Positions 53,838-55,599 of a stretch of DNA of 55,599 nt are shown piece by piece. The position numbers and the translations under genes are program-made. The stretch is taken from positions 1 through 55,599 of the forward strand of contig JAIBBK010000033.1 in the NCBI GenBank assembly GCA_019694675.1. The letters are read 5' to 3'. Below the pieces are notes generated by a model. It was not told the origin of the DNA, did no database searches, and saw only the letters and a program-made list of their open reading frames with translations. Positions within the stretch are counted from its first letter, which is position 1. The number at the start of each line of letters is the position of its first letter. This DNA comes from Ignavibacteria bacterium. Lineage in GTDB: Bacteria; Bacteroidota; Ignavibacteria; Tepidaquicellales; Tepidaquicellaceae.

Positions 53838-54862
53838 TTCACCGGTATTTTGTATAATCCCTTTCCCGATGCAATAACTCTGTTTCCGATCATTCTTATT
53901 CTGTTTATGTTCTTGTATGATGTGTCCTTTGTCCATGTGCTCCCTCCGTTGGTGGTAAATTGTAAATGACCTTCTGAAGTATTTGAATTTCTGTTTAGTC
54001 CTCCCACAAATCCTGTCATCTCGCTAATAAAGCAGATTCCCTGGGCTTCAAAACCTCTTTCATTGATTTGTGATTTTCTAAGTAACCATGTCCTTCCTGA
54101 ATCTGTTGTTTTCAGGAAGCTAAATGTGTCGGTCGGGTTGTTCAGCGCCTGAATTGACACATAGCCTGTTTTTGAATCCGTAAAAGAAATCTTCCATGCT
54201 ATCTCGCTTCCTGCAACGCCCTCATAAACTCTCTTCCAGTTTACTCCGCCGTCGGTTGTAAGAATCACTGCCGGCCTTGAACTAAAGTAATTGCTGTCCC
54301 ATACTCCGCCTGTAATAACTCCATTTTTCTTGTCAAAGAAATAGCAGTCCACGGCAGATGATAAATGAAGTCTCAGGTCACTAACCTTCCATGTAAGCCC
54401 GCTGTCATAAGAGTTCAGGAAATGAGCGGGGCCGGAGTATCTTCCGCAGGCAAAAACATTCTTTGAGTCGGGTGACTGAATACTGCAGATTCCTTTGGGA
54501 ACTCCTGCCAGCTTATATCCCGAACTAATCCAGGTTTGACCTCCGTCCTCTGTTTCAAGCAAGAGGCTTGAATCCAATGTTCCCACAAAACCGTGCAAGT
54601 TGCTTAAAAAACAAATTGATCTTAATATAAATCTTTCGCTTTTATATACTACAAACCAGGTACTGCATCCGTCCGTCGTCTTATATATTTTTTTGACAGG
54701 ATCAACGCCTCTCAGCGTCCATCCGATCAGCGAATCGGCAAAGCAAAAGTCTTCCAGCCTGAAAACGCTTTCTGGAACCTCAACATCTGTCGCCGTTCTA
54801 TAGCATCCTGAAACTGAAAGAGCCAAAGTAAGTAAGACCAAGAAATAGGCCCGTGTTTTCAT
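53834..54862 (-). CDS. Ycf48/BNR-like beta-propeller lipoprotein
   Basis: 342 aa. Lipoprotein signal with lipobox (SVSGC). Repeats of the BNR/sialidase-type Asp-box pattern: ETEDGGQTWISSG, NSYDSGLTWKVSD, LTTDGGVNWKRVY, KTTDSGRTWLLRK and FTTNGGSTWTKD, i.e. a six- to seven-bladed propeller of the Ycf48 kind, which is common in secreted proteins of this phylum and has no catalytic residues for sialidase. Its stop overlaps the ATG of the FG-GAP/T9SS gene, so the two are co-translated. Confidence 0.85.
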   Translation of the reverse strand: MKTRAYFLVLLTLALSVSGCYRTATDVEVPESVFRLEDFCFADSLIGWTLRGVDPVKKIYKTTDGCSTWFVVYKSERFILRSICFLSNLHGFVGTLDSSLLLETEDGGQTWISSGYKLAGVPKGICSIQSPDSKNVFACGRYSGPAHFLNSYDSGLTWKVSDLRLHLSSAVDCYFFDKKNGVITGGVWDSNYFSSRPAVILTTDGGVNWKRVYEGVAGSEIAWKISFTDSKTGYVSIQALNNPTDTFSFLKTTDSGRTWLLRKSQINERGFEAQGICFISEMTGFVGGLNRNSNTSEGHLQFTTNGGSTWTKDTSYKNINRIRMIGNRVIASGKGLYKIPVK

Positions 54863-54913
54863 TATAATCGGGCAAGGCTCAGGAAAGAACCCTGCCCTGC
54901 AATCATAAACAAT

Positions 54914-55300
54914 TTATTCCGGTGTGCCTATATTTACGTGGGTTACAGGATTGGCAGGCGAACCTCCTGAAATTACCACGGTTGTAGTACCCGGCCCGTA
55001 ACCAAATTTCTCCGCCCTTACTTCGTAAGTGCCATCAGGAAAACTGTTGCCGCCGTTTCCAAACCATGTAAATCCATTGGGATCTGTAGTATGAGGGCTA
55101 CCGAATAGATTATTACCACTCTGTCTAATATAAACAGATGCATCCTGCACTAGCCCGGTACCAAATTCATAATGAACTGTAACCGACCACGAAGGAAGGT
55201 CACCGGAACTTGTGTTCTGTTTACTACTTGTTAAACCTGTAAGAAACATAACAGCCGCTAATGCAACCAGCATCAGCGACAGAGTAAGTAAGCGTTTCAT
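54914..55300 (-). CDS. small secreted protein, probable Ig/CnaB-like fold
   Basis: 128 aa. Signal peptide (MKRLLTLSLMLVALAAVMFL, cleavage around 30). The mature part has beta strands with a carboxypeptidase-regulatory/CnaB-like rhythm: WSVTVHYEFGTGLVQDASVY, GTYEVRAEKFGYGPGTTTVV. No T9SS domain. Strong Shine-Dalgarno AAAGGAG eight bases before the ATG. A run of 14 A (T on the gene strand) lies 52-65 bases upstream. It precedes the Ycf48-like gene by 51 bases; the three exported proteins may form one operon. Confidence 0.78.
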   Translation of the reverse strand: MKRLLTLSLMLVALAAVMFLTGLTSSKQNTSSGDLPSWSVTVHYEFGTGLVQDASVYIRQSGNNLFGSPHTTDPNGFTWFGNGGNSFPDGTYEVRAEKFGYGPGTTTVVISGGSPANPVTHVNIGTPE

Positions 55301-55351
55301 ACTTGAACTCCTTTAATTTAAGTTTATAATACTTTATACATACAATATTTG

Positions 55352-55365
55352 AAAAAAAAAAAAAA
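55352..55365. repeat. 14-base poly-A/poly-T tract
   Basis: Single-base run of 14 A on the plus strand, 52-65 bases upstream of the small secreted protein start on the minus strand. Confidence 0.9.
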
Positions 55366-55410
55366 TCATAAACAAGTTATAAATAATTACTCCCCGTACA
55401 TTCTTGAAAC

Positions 55411-55572
55411 TCGTCTGAATCTTGAGGCATCAAGTCTTTCGAGACTGTCCGAGAACCAGTTGTCACGGAGGGCTTCCGCCGTCGGTAAATTAGCAAAGGG
55501 CTCACTTTCATTTAGAGTTAGCGCCAATTATTTTGGCGGAAAGTTGAACTTCATAAAATGAAAGGAGCCCTT
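55411..55572 (+). promoter_or_regulatory. hairpin-rich leader upstream of a truncated gene
   Basis: Several short stems in series: CTTGA-GGCA-TCAAG (55422-55435), AGTCT-TTCG-AGACT (around 55433-55446), CGGA-GGGCT-TCCG (around 55466-55478), CGCCAA/TTGGCG (around 55525-55541), and a longer-range pair AAGGGCTC (55497-55504) with GAGCCCTT (55565-55572). The last covers part of the Shine-Dalgarno AAAGGAG at 55561-55567. The region has no convincing gene and no U-tract terminator. Confidence 0.4.
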
Positions 55573-55575
55573 CAG

Positions 55576-55599
55576 ATGCAAAATACAAATTTCCAAATT
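55576..55599 (+). CDS. start of a gene cut off at the window edge
   Basis: ATG at 55576 with Shine-Dalgarno AAAGGAG eight bases upstream; the eight visible codons read MQNTNFQI. Nothing can be said about the product. Confidence 0.4.

Noticed and set aside
55349..55561. 70-codon plus-strand ORF
   Set aside because: It begins with TTG in the poly-A tract and covers a chain of hairpins; the predicted peptide is low-complexity Ser/Leu/Arg-rich.

Overview
The window looks like a chromosomal stretch of a Gram-negative member of the Bacteroidota/Chlorobi/Ignavibacteria radiation. This is inference, not a database result. It rests on secreted proteins ending in type IX secretion (T9SS) sorting domains of the NYPNPFNPxT type, an ADP-heptose epimerase for LPS core, outer-membrane barrels, promoter-like sequences of the Bacteroidota kind (TTG, 20 bases, TAnnTTTG), and several A-rich leaders without Shine-Dalgarno sequences. 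There are no phage genes, no recognisable transposase and no CRISPR array. Most of the window is ordinary core genome broken by two repeat islands.

Left part (1-17.9 kb): a tRNA-Leu(CAG), an isochorismatase-family hydrolase, a T9SS-secreted C25 (gingipain-type) protease, a membrane-attached MutS-like ATPase, a BaiN-like flavoprotein, tRNA hydroxylase TrhO, a run of five co-directional genes (unknown protein, M48 protease, VOC protein, GT39-type glycosyltransferase), and a tightly overlapping four-gene DNA repair operon on the minus strand: MBL-fold exonuclease, ATP-dependent DNA ligase, Lhr-type helicase, PdeM phosphoesterase. The ligase in this operon has Ser where the AMP-accepting Lys of motif I should be, while its three partners look intact; this is the most unexpected coding observation.

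Middle (18-31 kb): an outer-membrane barrel, a DUF4287/SRPBCC protein, two M3 oligoendopeptidase paralogues flanking typA and a [2Fe-2S] protein, and between typA and the second peptidase a 1.6-kb repeat island. The island contains a T9SS sorting-domain gene fragment, three tandem 139-bp copies of its tail each carrying a palindrome, a 13-unit 21-bp minisatellite, and three ~195-bp units each with an identical 67-bp long hairpin. A 20-bp direct repeat brackets it. Next come a Lys-rich single-TM protein with its own promoter and terminator, a class C beta-lactamase-like hydrolase and a DcaP-like porin.

Right part (31-55.6 kb): a membrane alpha/beta-hydrolase-like protein, a GAF-PP2C phosphatase, a TrkA-N potassium channel, TerC, a six-gene exporter operon (HlyD, ATPase, TolC, ATPase, two ABC-2 permeases), a 59-aa Gly/Tyr-rich lipoprotein, a VOC lipoprotein, an 11-copy palindrome (REP-like) array with two alternating spacer types, a universal stress protein, polA, a Nudix hydrolase, hldD overlapping a T9SS-secreted peptidylarginine-deiminase-like protein, and a minus-strand set of three exported proteins (small secreted protein, Ycf48-like lipoprotein, FG-GAP/T9SS protein). 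The last 250 bases hold several small hairpins and the start of a gene cut by the window edge.
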